Origin: DATJPD01 sp036394195
Lineage (GTDB): Bacteria; Pseudomonadota; Alphaproteobacteria; CACIAM-22H2
Direction of reading: 5' to 3'
DNA: 52,633 bases
Assembly (NCBI GenBank): GCA_036394195.1
Contig: DASWFO010000030.1
Coordinates: forward strand, 1-52,633
Made by a program: the position numbers and the translations under genes. Below, one piece after another: positions 16,113 through 24,915 of this stretch. Numbering within the stretch: the stretch's first letter is position 1; the number at the start of each line of letters is the position of its first letter. The notes beneath the pieces are model-generated. The model made no database searches, had not been told where the DNA came from, and saw nothing but the letters and a program-made list of their open reading frames with translations.

Positions 16113-17699
16113 CTAGACCGGCAGGAGCTTCGGGCGGCGACGGCGGACCCACAACAGGATCAGGAGCCGGACCAGCAGCGTCGCCGTCACCATCGAGGTC
16201 AGGATGCCGATGCTGATCGTGACCGCGAAGCCCTTCACCGGCCCGGAGCCGAAGATGTAGAGCAGCAGCATCTTGATCAACGTCGTCAGGTTGGCGTCGA
16301 CGATGGTCGACAGCGCCCGCGCGAACCCGGCGTCGATCGCCGCCATCGGGGTCTTGCCGTGCTTGGTCTCTTCGCGGATGCGCTCGTTGATCAGCACGTT
16401 CGCGTCGACCGCCATACCGAGCGTCAGCAGGATGCCGGCAATGCCCGGCAGGGTCAGAGTGGCCTGCAGCAGCGACATCGCGGCGATGATCAGGATCAGG
16501 TTCACGACCAGTGCCACGTCGGCGAAAAAGCCGAACAGGCCGTAGGCGGCGATCATGTAGAGCACGACCAGCGTGAAGCCGACGATGCAGGAGTAGACGC
16601 CGGCGCGGATCGAGTCGGCGCCGAGGCCGGGACCGACGGTCCGCTCCTCGATGATCTTGAGCGGCGCCGGCAGTGCGCCGGCGCGCAGCAGAAGCGCCAG
16701 GTCGCTGGCCGACTGGGCGGTGAAATTGCCGGAGATCTGGCCGCGGCCGCCGAGGATGGGCTCGCGGATCACCGGTGCGGTGATCACCTTGCCGTCGAGC
16801 ACCACCGCGAACGGCTTGCCGACGTTGTTCTTGGTCACGTCACCGAACTGGCGGGCGCCGACGCCGTCGAAGCTGAAATTGACCACCCATTGCCCGCTCT
16901 GCGGATTGGAGCCCGGCTGGGCGTCGGTGAGGCGGTCGCCGGAAACCAGGACGCGCCGTTGCACGAGGTACGTCACCGGCTTCCCGTCGGCGCCGATCTC
17001 CTTGTCAGCCGGCAGCAGCTCGTCGCCCGGCGGCACGCGGCCGGCCCGCGCCTCGGTGATGGAGCCGTTCAGATCGAGCAGATGGAACGACAGCTTCGCC
17101 GTCGTGCCGATGATCGCCTTGAGCCGCGACGGGTCGTCGAGACCGGGCACCTGAACCAGGATGCGGTTCTTGCCCTGGGTCTGGATGGTCGCCTCCTTCG
17201 TGCCGAGCTGGTCGACGCGCCGGCGGATAATCTCCACCGACTGCGTGAGGGTCTTCTGGTTGAGATCGGCGATCTGGCGCGGATCGAATTGGAGGTGGAG
17301 GGTGCCGTCGGATTGGGAGTTGACCTGCAAGGTGGGGTCGATCTGGCGCACCGCCTCGCGCGCCTTCTCGATGGTCGCGGGATCCTGAACCCGGAAGGTG
17401 ACGCCGCTTGTCCCCTCGATGCCGAGGCCGGTGATCGCGATGCGCTGGTTGCGCGTCGACGTGCGGATGCTGTCGACGAGATTCGCCAGGCGCTCGCGCA
17501 TCACCGCGTCGAGGTCGACCTCGAGCAGCAGCGAGGAGCCGCCCTGCAGATCCAGCCCAAGGCTGATCGTGCGGTGCGGAAGCCAGCTGGGGAGCTTGTC
17601 GGCGCGGTCCGGTGGAATGAGATTGGGCGCGGCGAAGATCACGCCCAGCGCGATCAGCGCCAGGATCGTCCACACCTTCCATGTGGCCATGCCTACCAT
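16113..17699 (-). CDS. secD: SecD, protein translocase accessory subunit
   Basis: The 528-residue protein has an N-terminal helix (VWTILALIALGVIFAAPNL), then LGLDLQGGSSLLLEVD (the SecD D1 motif) and a large periplasmic region with P1 features. A C-terminal bundle of helices contains GMAVDANVLINERIREE, which holds the conserved Asp and Arg of the proton path. A second ATG lies three codons in, at 17690. It is the second gene of the operon, 15 bases after yajC. Length is within the alphaproteobacterial range. Confidence 0.95.
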   Translation of the reverse strand: MVGMATWKVWTILALIALGVIFAAPNLIPPDRADKLPSWLPHRTISLGLDLQGGSSLLLEVDLDAVMRERLANLVDSIRTSTRNQRIAITGLGIEGTSGVTFRVQDPATIEKAREAVRQIDPTLQVNSQSDGTLHLQFDPRQIADLNQKTLTQSVEIIRRRVDQLGTKEATIQTQGKNRILVQVPGLDDPSRLKAIIGTTAKLSFHLLDLNGSITEARAGRVPPGDELLPADKEIGADGKPVTYLVQRRVLVSGDRLTDAQPGSNPQSGQWVVNFSFDGVGARQFGDVTKNNVGKPFAVVLDGKVITAPVIREPILGGRGQISGNFTAQSASDLALLLRAGALPAPLKIIEERTVGPGLGADSIRAGVYSCIVGFTLVVLYMIAAYGLFGFFADVALVVNLILIIAAMSLLQATLTLPGIAGILLTLGMAVDANVLINERIREETKHGKTPMAAIDAGFARALSTIVDANLTTLIKMLLLYIFGSGPVKGFAVTISIGILTSMVTATLLVRLLILLWVRRRRPKLLPV

Positions 17700-17714
17700 G
17701 GCGCGGGCCTGGGG

Positions 17715-18275
17715 TTAGCCCTTCACCGTTGCCACGTAGTCGTCGTGGCCGAGCCGATCATAGAGCTTGCGCTTGGTCGGATCTTTCAAGGTGTCGTAGG
17801 CCTCGGCCGCCGCCGGCTCGCTCGCCTTGGCGGCATAAGCGGTTTCGATGGCCGCCGTGTCGGCGTCATCCTGCACGCCCAGAACCTTGTAGTATGAAGA
17901 GTCCGACTTTGGCGCCCTCTCCTTCCTGTCCGCTTTATCGCCGGACGCCGGCTCGGTGCGCGCCATCACCTCCGCGATCATCCCGCGCATCGCCCGCACG
18001 CGGACACCATCGGCGATTTCCAGGCTGATCTCGCGATCGCTCACCACCTTCGCCACCGTGCCGACAATCCCGCCCGAGGTCACGACCCGATCGCCGCGGC
18101 GCAGCGCGTCGATAATCGCCTTGTGGTCCTTGGACTTCTTCTGTTGCGGCCGGATGATCAGGAAATAGAAGACGACGAAAATCAGCGCCAGCGGGGCGAG
18201 CTGGATCAGATCGAAGCCTCCGCCGCCACCGCCGCCGCCGAACAGCTGGCCATAGGCCGGCGAAATGAATGACAT
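17715..18275 (-). CDS. yajC: YajC with a C-terminal J-domain-like extension
   Basis: The first ~105 residues are a normal YajC. After a run of eight Gly at 13-20 there is one membrane helix (LALIFVVFYFLIIRP, about 29-43), then GDRVVTSGGIVGTV and the conserved beta-domain. E. coli YajC has about 110 residues; this one has 186. After a Lys/Glu linker, residues 128-178 resemble a J-domain: SYYKVLGVQDDAD (helix I), IETAYAAKA (helix II) and AAEAYDTLKDPTKRKLYDRLG (helix III, given here as its whole length). The HPD loop that stimulates DnaK is missing. It heads the operon yajC-secD-secF-NDUFAF3-like. The 96 bases between yajC and the divergent DUF815 gene must hold both promoters. Confidence 0.9.
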   Translation of the reverse strand: MSFISPAYGQLFGGGGGGGGFDLIQLAPLALIFVVFYFLIIRPQQKKSKDHKAIIDALRRGDRVVTSGGIVGTVAKVVSDREISLEIADGVRVRAMRGMIAEVMARTEPASGDKADRKERAPKSDSSYYKVLGVQDDADTAAIETAYAAKASEPAAAEAYDTLKDPTKRKLYDRLGHDDYVATVKG

Positions 18276-18371
18276 ACCAAACTCCTAAATCTTGGGCGGC
18301 CGGACTATAGCGGCACAGGCGGGAAATGCAATCTGGTCCGAGGTTTAGCGATTTGCTAGCGTGCGGGCGTC

Positions 18372-19223
18372 ATGGATATAGAGCCGCTCCTCCAGCGCAT
18401 TGCCGACGCCCTCGACCGGCTGGCGCCCAGACCGCCGGCGCCGGCCGATCTCGCCGGGGCCGATGCCTTTGTCTGGCACGCCGAAGGCGAGCGCCTCGAT
18501 CCTGTCCACAAGATCAACCGCGTCGATCTCGACCTCCTCAAGGGCATCGAGCGCCAGCGCGACATCCTGCTCGAAAACACCCGCCGCTTCGCCAAGGGCC
18601 TGCCGGCGAACAATGCCCTGCTGTGGGGCGCCCGCGGCACCGGCAAGAGCTCGCTCGTCAAGGCGGTCCACGCCACCGTCATCGCTGAGATGCCCCAGGC
18701 GCCGCTGGCCCTGGTCGAGATCCACCGCGAGGACATCCCCTCCCTTCCCCGCCTGCTGACGGTGCTGCGCAGCTCGCAGCGGCGGTTCGTCCTGTTCTGC
18801 GACGACCTGTCGTTCGACGGCCAGGACGCGTCGTACAAGTCGCTGAAGGCGGTGCTGGAGGGGGGTGTCGAAGGCCGGCCCGACAACGTCGTGCTTTACG
18901 CGACCTCTAACCGGCGCCACCTCATGGCGCGCGACATGATCGAAAACGAGCGGTCGACGGCGATCAATCCGAGCGAGGCGGTCGAGGAGAAGGTCTCGCT
19001 CTCGGACCGGTTCGGCATCTGGCTCGGCTTCCACAATGTCGATCAGGACACGTATTTCACAATCATCGAGGGCTATGCGCGGCGCTACGGTATCGACATC
19101 CCGCGCGAGCAGCTCGAGGCCGAGGCCAATGAATGGTCGGTGACACGGGGTTCCCGCTCCGGCCGCGTGGCCTGGCAGTTCATCCAGGAGCTCGCCGGCC
19201 GTTCTGGCCGGCGGCTCGAGTAG
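18372..19223 (+). CDS. DUF815 family AAA-type ATPase
   Basis: The 283-residue protein has a P-loop GARGTGKSS at 86-94 and a Walker B stretch FVLFCDDLSF with D144 and D145. A sensor-like region around NVVLYATSNRRHLM follows, then the C-terminal RSGRVAWQFIQ. This matches the DUF815 family of cytoplasmic AAA ATPases, whose role is unknown. Homologues sit beside yajC in many alphaproteobacteria, as here. ATG is taken at 18372 since MDIEPLLQRIADAL is the usual beginning. It ends 5 bases before the convergent HdeD-like gene. Confidence 0.9.
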   Translation: MDIEPLLQRIADALDRLAPRPPAPADLAGADAFVWHAEGERLDPVHKINRVDLDLLKGIERQRDILLENTRRFAKGLPANNALLWGARGTGKSSLVKAVHATVIAEMPQAPLALVEIHREDIPSLPRLLTVLRSSQRRFVLFCDDLSFDGQDASYKSLKAVLEGGVEGRPDNVVLYATSNRRHLMARDMIENERSTAINPSEAVEEKVSLSDRFGIWLGFHNVDQDTYFTIIEGYARRYGIDIPREQLEAEANEWSVTRGSRSGRVAWQFIQELAGRSGRRLE

Positions 19224-19228
19224 ACTCC

Positions 19229-19813
19229 TCAGGCGTGGGCGTGCGTGCCGCCGTGCTCCGGCAGCATCTGACGCAGCCGGTACGCCGCGATCATCAGCAA
19301 CACGCCGAACACGATGGCGTAGGCCCCGATCCACCACGTCAGCACCAGCAGCCCGGCGATCGGCCAGATGAACAGCAGCACGCCGAAGACCGCCGACAAT
19401 ATCCCGCTGAGCATCAGCCAGATCCGGCCTTCAACGGCGCGGTCCATCCGCATGGCAGCCACCGCGAGCAGGACACCGCTGACCACGGCCCAGGCACCGG
19501 TCAGGTAGACCAACGCAATCAGGGTGATGCCCGGCCACACGATTGCGATGACCGCGGCCGCGATGTCGGCGATGCCTTCCAGCAACAATGGCCAGTATGA
19601 GCGGTGTTCCCGCATCGCCCGCACCGCGGCGGTGATGGCGAGCACCCCGTCGATCGCCATGTAGGCCGCGAAGAAGCCGAGCAGCACCGCCAGCGTGATC
19701 CCCGGCATGACAAACGCGAATATCCCGAACAGGATGGCCACCACACCGCGCAGCGCGAAGGCCCACCAATGTTCGGCCAGACGTTCCGAAACTCCGACCC
19801 ATGCGTCGCTCAT
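19229..19813 (-). CDS. HdeD-like inner-membrane protein
   Basis: The 194-residue protein has six predicted membrane helices, for example ALRGVVAILFGIFAFVMPG and LLVLTWWIGAYAIVFGVLL. The internal duplication typical of the HdeD/DUF308 family shows as paired motifs ITLAVLLGFFAAYMAIDG and ITLIALVYLTGAWAVVSG. HdeD gives acid resistance at high cell density in E. coli. In this lineage the role is only inferred. No operon partner is seen. Confidence 0.87.
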   Translation of the reverse strand: MSDAWVGVSERLAEHWWAFALRGVVAILFGIFAFVMPGITLAVLLGFFAAYMAIDGVLAITAAVRAMREHRSYWPLLLEGIADIAAAVIAIVWPGITLIALVYLTGAWAVVSGVLLAVAAMRMDRAVEGRIWLMLSGILSAVFGVLLFIWPIAGLLVLTWWIGAYAIVFGVLLMIAAYRLRQMLPEHGGTHAHA

Positions 19814-19963
19814 GTTTTGTCCTCTCTTCCGGTAACCCTCCCCCGCGAGTCCAACTCGCCCGGGCTAAGGGAGTTCCTCACGCCTCCCGTCATACCCGAG
19901 GCGGGGCGGCGGCGAATTGACGCTCGTCAATAAGGGCTTATCGCCTTACGGAGGCTTACCGGC

Positions 19964-21277
19964 TTACGGAAGAGCAGCGGCGGTCTGCGGGCCTAAATAG
20001 TCGTGAGGGTTGAGTGGCCGCGACCCTTTGCGCACTTCGAAATGAAGCTGTGGCGAACCCACGCTGCCGGTCGCGCCGACGCGCGCAATCACCTGGCCCC
20101 GCCGCACCTCGTCGCCGCGCCGCACCAGTAATTCCTCCGCATGCGCATACGCGGTGATCCAGCCGTCGCGATGCTTCACCAACAGGAGGTTGCCGAAGCC
20201 TCGCAGTTCATTGCCGGCATACACCACCATGCCCCCTTCGGCAGCGCGGATCGCGGTCCCGCGCGGTGCCGCGATATTGATCCCGTCGTTCTGCAGACCG
20301 CCGGGCTTGCCGCCGAAATCGGAGACGATGGTGCCGCGCACCGGCCACAGGAACCGGCCGCTGCGCACGGGCTCGATCTCGGCCGGTGCCGGCGGCGGCG
20401 GTGGGGGCGTGCCCAAGCTCGCCGGCTGAGGGACGACCGGATGCGGCGCTGGCGGCCGCGGCAAGGGCAGCGGCACCCCGGCCGACGTCGCGGCGGCGGC
20501 AGACGCCGTCACCGGCGGCGCTGCGGCCGGCAGACGATCGGGCGGGACCGGCGCCAGCGCCGGTAGGGGTGCCGGAGCCGGCGGTGGTGGCAGGGCGGTC
20601 GTCTCGATGGCCGAGCCGCGCACCGGCGACGCTGGCGGCGTCAGCAACGGCAGCGTCTCGTCGCGCACGATCGGCGCGGTTCCAGGGGACGCGCTCTCGG
20701 GCGGCCGGGCCGGCGATAGGACCACGACTTGTGCTGGTGCAGCCGTCGCCAGGGACGGGCTCGGCGGACCCGGCGGCAGCACCAGCACCTGACCCGTGCG
20801 CAGGTTGTACGGCGGCGGCAGCGCGTTGGCGCGCACGAGCTCGGTCGTGCCCAGGCCGTAGCGACGCGCGACGCTCGACAGGGTGTCGCCCGGTTGGACC
20901 TGATAGGCGCGCACGCGCGGCACGGTGAGGCGTCGGCCGCCTTGCAGGATATAGGGCGGCTGCAGATTATTGGCGTCGATGAGTGCCCGCATCGGCGCAT
21001 TGCTGCGCCGCGCAATCGAATACAGAGTATCGCCCGACTGCACGACGATCTCGCCGGGCAGCGAGTCCACGGGCTGTGGCGGCAGCGGAGTGAGGGCCGA
21101 CCGGCTTGGCGAGACCTGGCTTTGCGCGCTCAAGCCCGAGCCGCCATAGGCGACGATCGGGGCCGGGCCGCCGATCCGCGCGCACGACGCCAGAGACAGC
21201 GGGCCCAGTACCGCCGCACAGAGCAGCGGTACCATCCTCGCTGCGACTCGCAGGTCTGCTCCCCCGGTCATGCGCAT
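19964..21277 (-). CDS. LysM and degenerate M23 lipoprotein (NlpD/EnvC-like amidase activator)
   Basis: The 437-residue protein has a lipobox LASC (Cys32), two LysM domains at about 76-120 and 124-168, a long Pro/Ala linker at 169-315 and an M23 (LytM) domain at 316-430. Each LysM has the QxGDTLxSxAR motif. In the M23 domain the zinc ligands are changed: N330 and N334 in place of His and Asp, and Q410 for the first His of HxH, while H379 and H412 remain. It should thus bind peptidoglycan but not cut it. NlpD and EnvC of this type activate amidases in cell division. Between it and the RND pump gene there is a gap of only 96 bases. Confidence 0.87.
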   Translation of the reverse strand: MRMTGGADLRVAARMVPLLCAAVLGPLSLASCARIGGPAPIVAYGGSGLSAQSQVSPSRSALTPLPPQPVDSLPGEIVVQSGDTLYSIARRSNAPMRALIDANNLQPPYILQGGRRLTVPRVRAYQVQPGDTLSSVARRYGLGTTELVRANALPPPYNLRTGQVLVLPPGPPSPSLATAAPAQVVVLSPARPPESASPGTAPIVRDETLPLLTPPASPVRGSAIETTALPPPPAPAPLPALAPVPPDRLPAAAPPVTASAAAATSAGVPLPLPRPPAPHPVVPQPASLGTPPPPPPAPAEIEPVRSGRFLWPVRGTIVSDFGGKPGGLQNDGINIAAPRGTAIRAAEGGMVVYAGNELRGFGNLLLVKHRDGWITAYAHAEELLVRRGDEVRRGQVIARVGATGSVGSPQLHFEVRKGSRPLNPHDYLGPQTAAALP

Positions 21278-21373
21278 AGAAATACCGACGATCCGGCTTT
21301 TCGTCCAACGGGCCGGAGTACCGTCCTATTCCCAGCCTGTTTCCGTGGCCGGTCCTGCCGTCACACGCGCATG

Positions 21374-24300
21374 TCACTCCGAGCCTTCTTGGGGCCGTAC
21401 GACCCAGCTGGCAAGCGGCGTCTTCGTTTTTACTGGTGCGCCATCGGCGGGGCTGGCGGTCCACGCGGTCACGAGCGTCTCGCCCGGCGCCGAGGCCGCG
21501 CCGCGACGGCGGGTGCGGACGGCGCCCAGTGCATGCACGAGGCGGTCGAACCACAGATACACGACCGGTGTCGTATAGAGCGTCAGGACCTGCGAGACGG
21601 TCAGCCCGCCGATAATCGCGATGCCGAGCGGCACCCTGAGCTCGGCCCCTGCCCCGTGGCCGAACGCCAGCGGCACGGCGCCGAGAAGCGCTGCCATCGT
21701 CGTCATCATGATGGGTCGAAAGCGCAGCAGGCAGCCCTGGCGGATGGCTTCGAGCGGCGACAGGCCCTGTTCCCGCTCGGCCACCAGAGCGAAGTCGATC
21801 ATCATGATCGCGTTCTTCTTCACGATGCCGATCAGCAGAATGATGCCGATCATTCCCATGATCGAGAGGTCCTGGCCGGACAGCATCAGCGCCAGCAAGG
21901 CACCCACGCCCGCCGACGGCAACGTCGAGATGATCGTCAGCGGGTGAATCGCGCTCTCGTAGAGCACGCCGAGCACGATGTAGACCGCGATGATCGCGGC
22001 GAGGATCAGCCAGGGCTGGCTGCGCAGCGAGCTCTGGAACGCCTGGGCCGTGCCCTGAAACGTCGCCACGACGGTATCCGGCATCCGGGCCTGCTGTTCC
22101 ACCCCACGGATCGCGTTCACCGCCTCGCCCAGCGAATGGCCGGGCGCCAGGTTGAACGACAGCGTGACCGACGGAAACAGCCCCTGATGGTTGATCGCCA
22201 CCGGCGACACGCCCTCGTCGAGACGGCCCAAGAGGCTGAGCGGCACCAGCTGGTTGGCCATCGGCGACCGGATGTAAAGATGCTTCAGGGCGTCGGTAGT
22301 GAGCTGAAATCCGGGGTTCACCTCCTCGATCACGTGATACTGGTTCAGCTGCGTGAACAACGTCGCGATCTGGCGCTGGCCGAACGCGTCGTACAGCACG
22401 TCATCGATCTGCTGGGCGGTGATTCCAAGGCGCGATGCTGTCGGCCGGTCGATCTTCAAGGTGGCGCTGAGCGCCGCCGCCTGCGCATCCGACGCGACGT
22501 CGCGAAGCTGCGGCAGCCCCTGGAGCTTCTTTAGCATCGTGTCGGACCACGTCGTCAGCTCGGCGATGTTCGCGTCCTGCAGCGTGTATTGGTATTGCGT
22601 CGCGTTGAGCCGGCCGCCGACCTGGATGTCCTGGCGGACCTGCATGTACAGCGTCACGTCCTGGATGCCGGCGACCTTCTGTTTGAGGCGCGCCATGATC
22701 TGGTCGGCGGCCGTCCGGCGCTGCGAGAACGGCTTCAGGTTGATCATCAGCCGGCCCTGGCTCAGCACTGGATGCCCGCACCAGTAGTAGACGTTGTCGA
22801 CGTCCGGATCCTGCATGATGACGTGCCCGAGCGCCTGCATGCGTTCGGTCATGGCGTCGAAGGAGATATCGGGCGAGGCCTGCGCCAGGCCCAGGATCAG
22901 GCCGGTGTCCTCCTGCGGGAAGAAGCCCTTGGGCACCGCGGTGTAAAGGAAGCCGGTGGCGGCCAGGGTCGCCAGGGTGACGAGCAGCGTCTTCACCGGA
23001 TGGCCGAGGACACGGTCGAGGGTCCGGCCATAGAACGCGACGGCGCCTTCGAACATCCGCTCCGACCACTGATAGACGCGGCCGCGGCTCTCGTTCGGCT
23101 TGTGCCGGATGAGCCAGGCGCACATCATCGGTGTCACGGTCAGCGACACCAGGCCCGACATCACGATGGCGACGCTGACGGTGACGGCGAACTCACGGAA
23201 CAGCCGCCCGATGATGCCGCCCATCATCAGGATCGGGATGAACACCGCGATCAGCGACACGGTCATCGAGATGATGGTGAAGCCGATCTCGCGCGCACCG
23301 TCGATCGCCGCCCGCAGCAGCGGCTTGCCGTGCTCGAGATGCCGCGTCACGTTCTCGACGACGACGATTGCGTCGTCGACGACGAAGCCGACGGCAATCG
23401 TCAGGCCCATCAGCGACAGGTTGTCGAGGCTGTAGCCGAGCACGTACATCACCGCGAACGTCGCGACCAGCGACAGCGGGATGGTGACGCTGGGAATGAC
23501 CGTCGACCACAGATTGCGCAGGAACGAGAAGATCACCATCACCACCAGCGCGATGGTGATCATCATGGTGAGCTCGACGTCGGCCACCGACGCCTGGATC
23601 GTCTGGGTGCGATCGCCGACGATCTGCACCTTGGCCGCCGGCGGGATCGCGGCGGTCAGCATCGGCAGCCGGTCCTTGATGTTCTGCACCGTCGCGACGA
23701 CGTTGAAGCCGGGCTGCTTGTGCACATCGATGATGATGGCGCGCTTGTCCTGCAGCCAGGCGGCCTGGCGCACGTCTTCCGGCGCGTCGAGAACCGCGCC
23801 GAGATCCTGCAGGCGAATGGGAGCGCCGTTCTTGTACGCCACCACCATCGGGCCGTAAGCCGCGGCGTCCATCACTTGGTCGGTCGTGTCGAGCACGACG
23901 GCGCGATTTGGGCCGTTGAGATTGCCCTTCGGCGCATTGACCGTCTGGAGGCCGACGATGCTCCTGACGTCGTCAAGCGTCAGGCCGAGCCCGGCCACCT
24001 TGTCGGGATCGAGCTGGATGCGGACCGCGGGGCGCTGTTCGCCGTGATAGTCGACGAGGCCGACGCCGGGCATCTGCGAGATCTGCTGGGCGATGAAGTC
24101 CTCGGCGTAGCGGTCGAGCTCCGTCAGCGCCAGCGTGTCCGAGGTCAGCGCCAGAGACATGATCGTGAAATCCGCCGGATTGATCTTGTTGTAGGTCGGC
24201 GGCATCGGAAGGTTCTTGGGCAACAGGCTGCTGGCGGCATTGATCGCGGTCTGCACGTCCTGCGCCGCACCGTCGATCGACCGGCTGAGGTCGAATTGCA

Positions 24301-24577
24301 GCACGATCCCGGTGGTGCCGAGGGAGCTCTGCGAGGTCATCTGCGTGACGCCGGGGATCATCGAGAACGAGCGCTCGAGCGGCGTTGCGACGGAGGTCGC
24401 CATGGTTTCGGCGCTGGCGCCCGGCAGGTTGGTCGTGACCTGGATGGTCGGAAACTCGACCTGCGGAAGCGGCGCCACCGGCAGGGCGAAATACGCGACC
24501 ATGCCGACCAGCACGACGCCGATCGCCAGAAGGGACGTGCCGATGCGCCGCCGAATGAAGATCTCGGACAGGCTCAT
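21374..24577 (-). CDS. RND efflux pump inner-membrane subunit (HAE1/MdtB-C type)
   Basis: The 1067-residue protein has the RND plan of two halves, each with one helix, a periplasmic porter domain and five or more helices. The N-terminal motif is SEIFIRRRIGTSLLAIGVV, and GFVVDDAIVVVENV holds the two TM4 Asp of the proton relay. GIVKKNAIMMIDFALV holds the TM10 Lys. The porter motif ATPLERSF is present. It should export drugs, bile-type amphiphiles or metals by proton exchange; MdtB/MdtC are the closest named relatives. It overlaps the preceding small gene by four bases (ATGA) and is the last gene of the leftward operon. Confidence 0.92.
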   Translation of the reverse strand: MSLSEIFIRRRIGTSLLAIGVVLVGMVAYFALPVAPLPQVEFPTIQVTTNLPGASAETMATSVATPLERSFSMIPGVTQMTSQSSLGTTGIVLQFDLSRSIDGAAQDVQTAINAASSLLPKNLPMPPTYNKINPADFTIMSLALTSDTLALTELDRYAEDFIAQQISQMPGVGLVDYHGEQRPAVRIQLDPDKVAGLGLTLDDVRSIVGLQTVNAPKGNLNGPNRAVVLDTTDQVMDAAAYGPMVVAYKNGAPIRLQDLGAVLDAPEDVRQAAWLQDKRAIIIDVHKQPGFNVVATVQNIKDRLPMLTAAIPPAAKVQIVGDRTQTIQASVADVELTMMITIALVVMVIFSFLRNLWSTVIPSVTIPLSLVATFAVMYVLGYSLDNLSLMGLTIAVGFVVDDAIVVVENVTRHLEHGKPLLRAAIDGAREIGFTIISMTVSLIAVFIPILMMGGIIGRLFREFAVTVSVAIVMSGLVSLTVTPMMCAWLIRHKPNESRGRVYQWSERMFEGAVAFYGRTLDRVLGHPVKTLLVTLATLAATGFLYTAVPKGFFPQEDTGLILGLAQASPDISFDAMTERMQALGHVIMQDPDVDNVYYWCGHPVLSQGRLMINLKPFSQRRTAADQIMARLKQKVAGIQDVTLYMQVRQDIQVGGRLNATQYQYTLQDANIAELTTWSDTMLKKLQGLPQLRDVASDAQAAALSATLKIDRPTASRLGITAQQIDDVLYDAFGQRQIATLFTQLNQYHVIEEVNPGFQLTTDALKHLYIRSPMANQLVPLSLLGRLDEGVSPVAINHQGLFPSVTLSFNLAPGHSLGEAVNAIRGVEQQARMPDTVVATFQGTAQAFQSSLRSQPWLILAAIIAVYIVLGVLYESAIHPLTIISTLPSAGVGALLALMLSGQDLSIMGMIGIILLIGIVKKNAIMMIDFALVAEREQGLSPLEAIRQGCLLRFRPIMMTTMAALLGAVPLAFGHGAGAELRVPLGIAIIGGLTVSQVLTLYTTPVVYLWFDRLVHALGAVRTRRRGAASAPGETLVTAWTASPADGAPVKTKTPLASWVVRPQEGSE

Positions 24578-24915
24578 CCCGCCCTCCCCGTATGCGGCGC
24601 GACGACAGGACCGTGCCGGCGGGCGCGCTCGCTGGGCGCAAAGCGATACGGGTCATAGACGACCGTCTCTCCAGCCGTGAGGCCGAAGAGGACCGTGACG
24701 AAGCTCCGCGCGGCGACGCCGGTGCGCACAAACCGGAGCTCGATCGTCTGATCCGGGCCCAAGACGAACACATATTCCTGGCCCGTATGCCGGATGACCG
24801 CGCGCTGTGGAATTGTCAGGCGGATTACGCCGGCCAGCGCCTGTTGGCGCACGTCGCAGAGCACGAGGAACGCCGAGCCGAGTTTCCCGCGCAGGAAAAG
24901 CTCGGAGAGGGTCAT
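24574..24915 (-). CDS. Small chimeric ORF: RND-pump leader joined to adaptor C-terminus (remnant)
   Basis: The 113-residue frame is a patchwork. Residues 1-19 (MTLSELFLRGKLGSAFLVL) copy the start of the RND pump gene next to it (MSLSEIFIRRRIGTSLLAI). Residues 35-85 (IPQRAVIRHTGQEYVFVLG, then TIELRFVRTG and LTAGETVV) copy the end of the adaptor gene on the other side (TVEVRPVTTG, LAAGDTVV). It overlaps both neighbours by four bases as ATGA, so translation passes through it. It is too short to be a working adaptor. It may be a scar of a deleted pump-adaptor pair kept as a coupling cistron. Confidence 0.6.
   Translation of the reverse strand: MTLSELFLRGKLGSAFLVLCDVRQQALAGVIRLTIPQRAVIRHTGQEYVFVLGPDQTIELRFVRTGVAARSFVTVLFGLTAGETVVYDPYRFAPSERARRHGPVVAPHTGRAG

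Noticed and set aside
22589..24658. Long forward open frame of 689 residues
   Set aside because: It is antisense to the RND pump gene and has a His/Arg/Asp-rich composition without domains.
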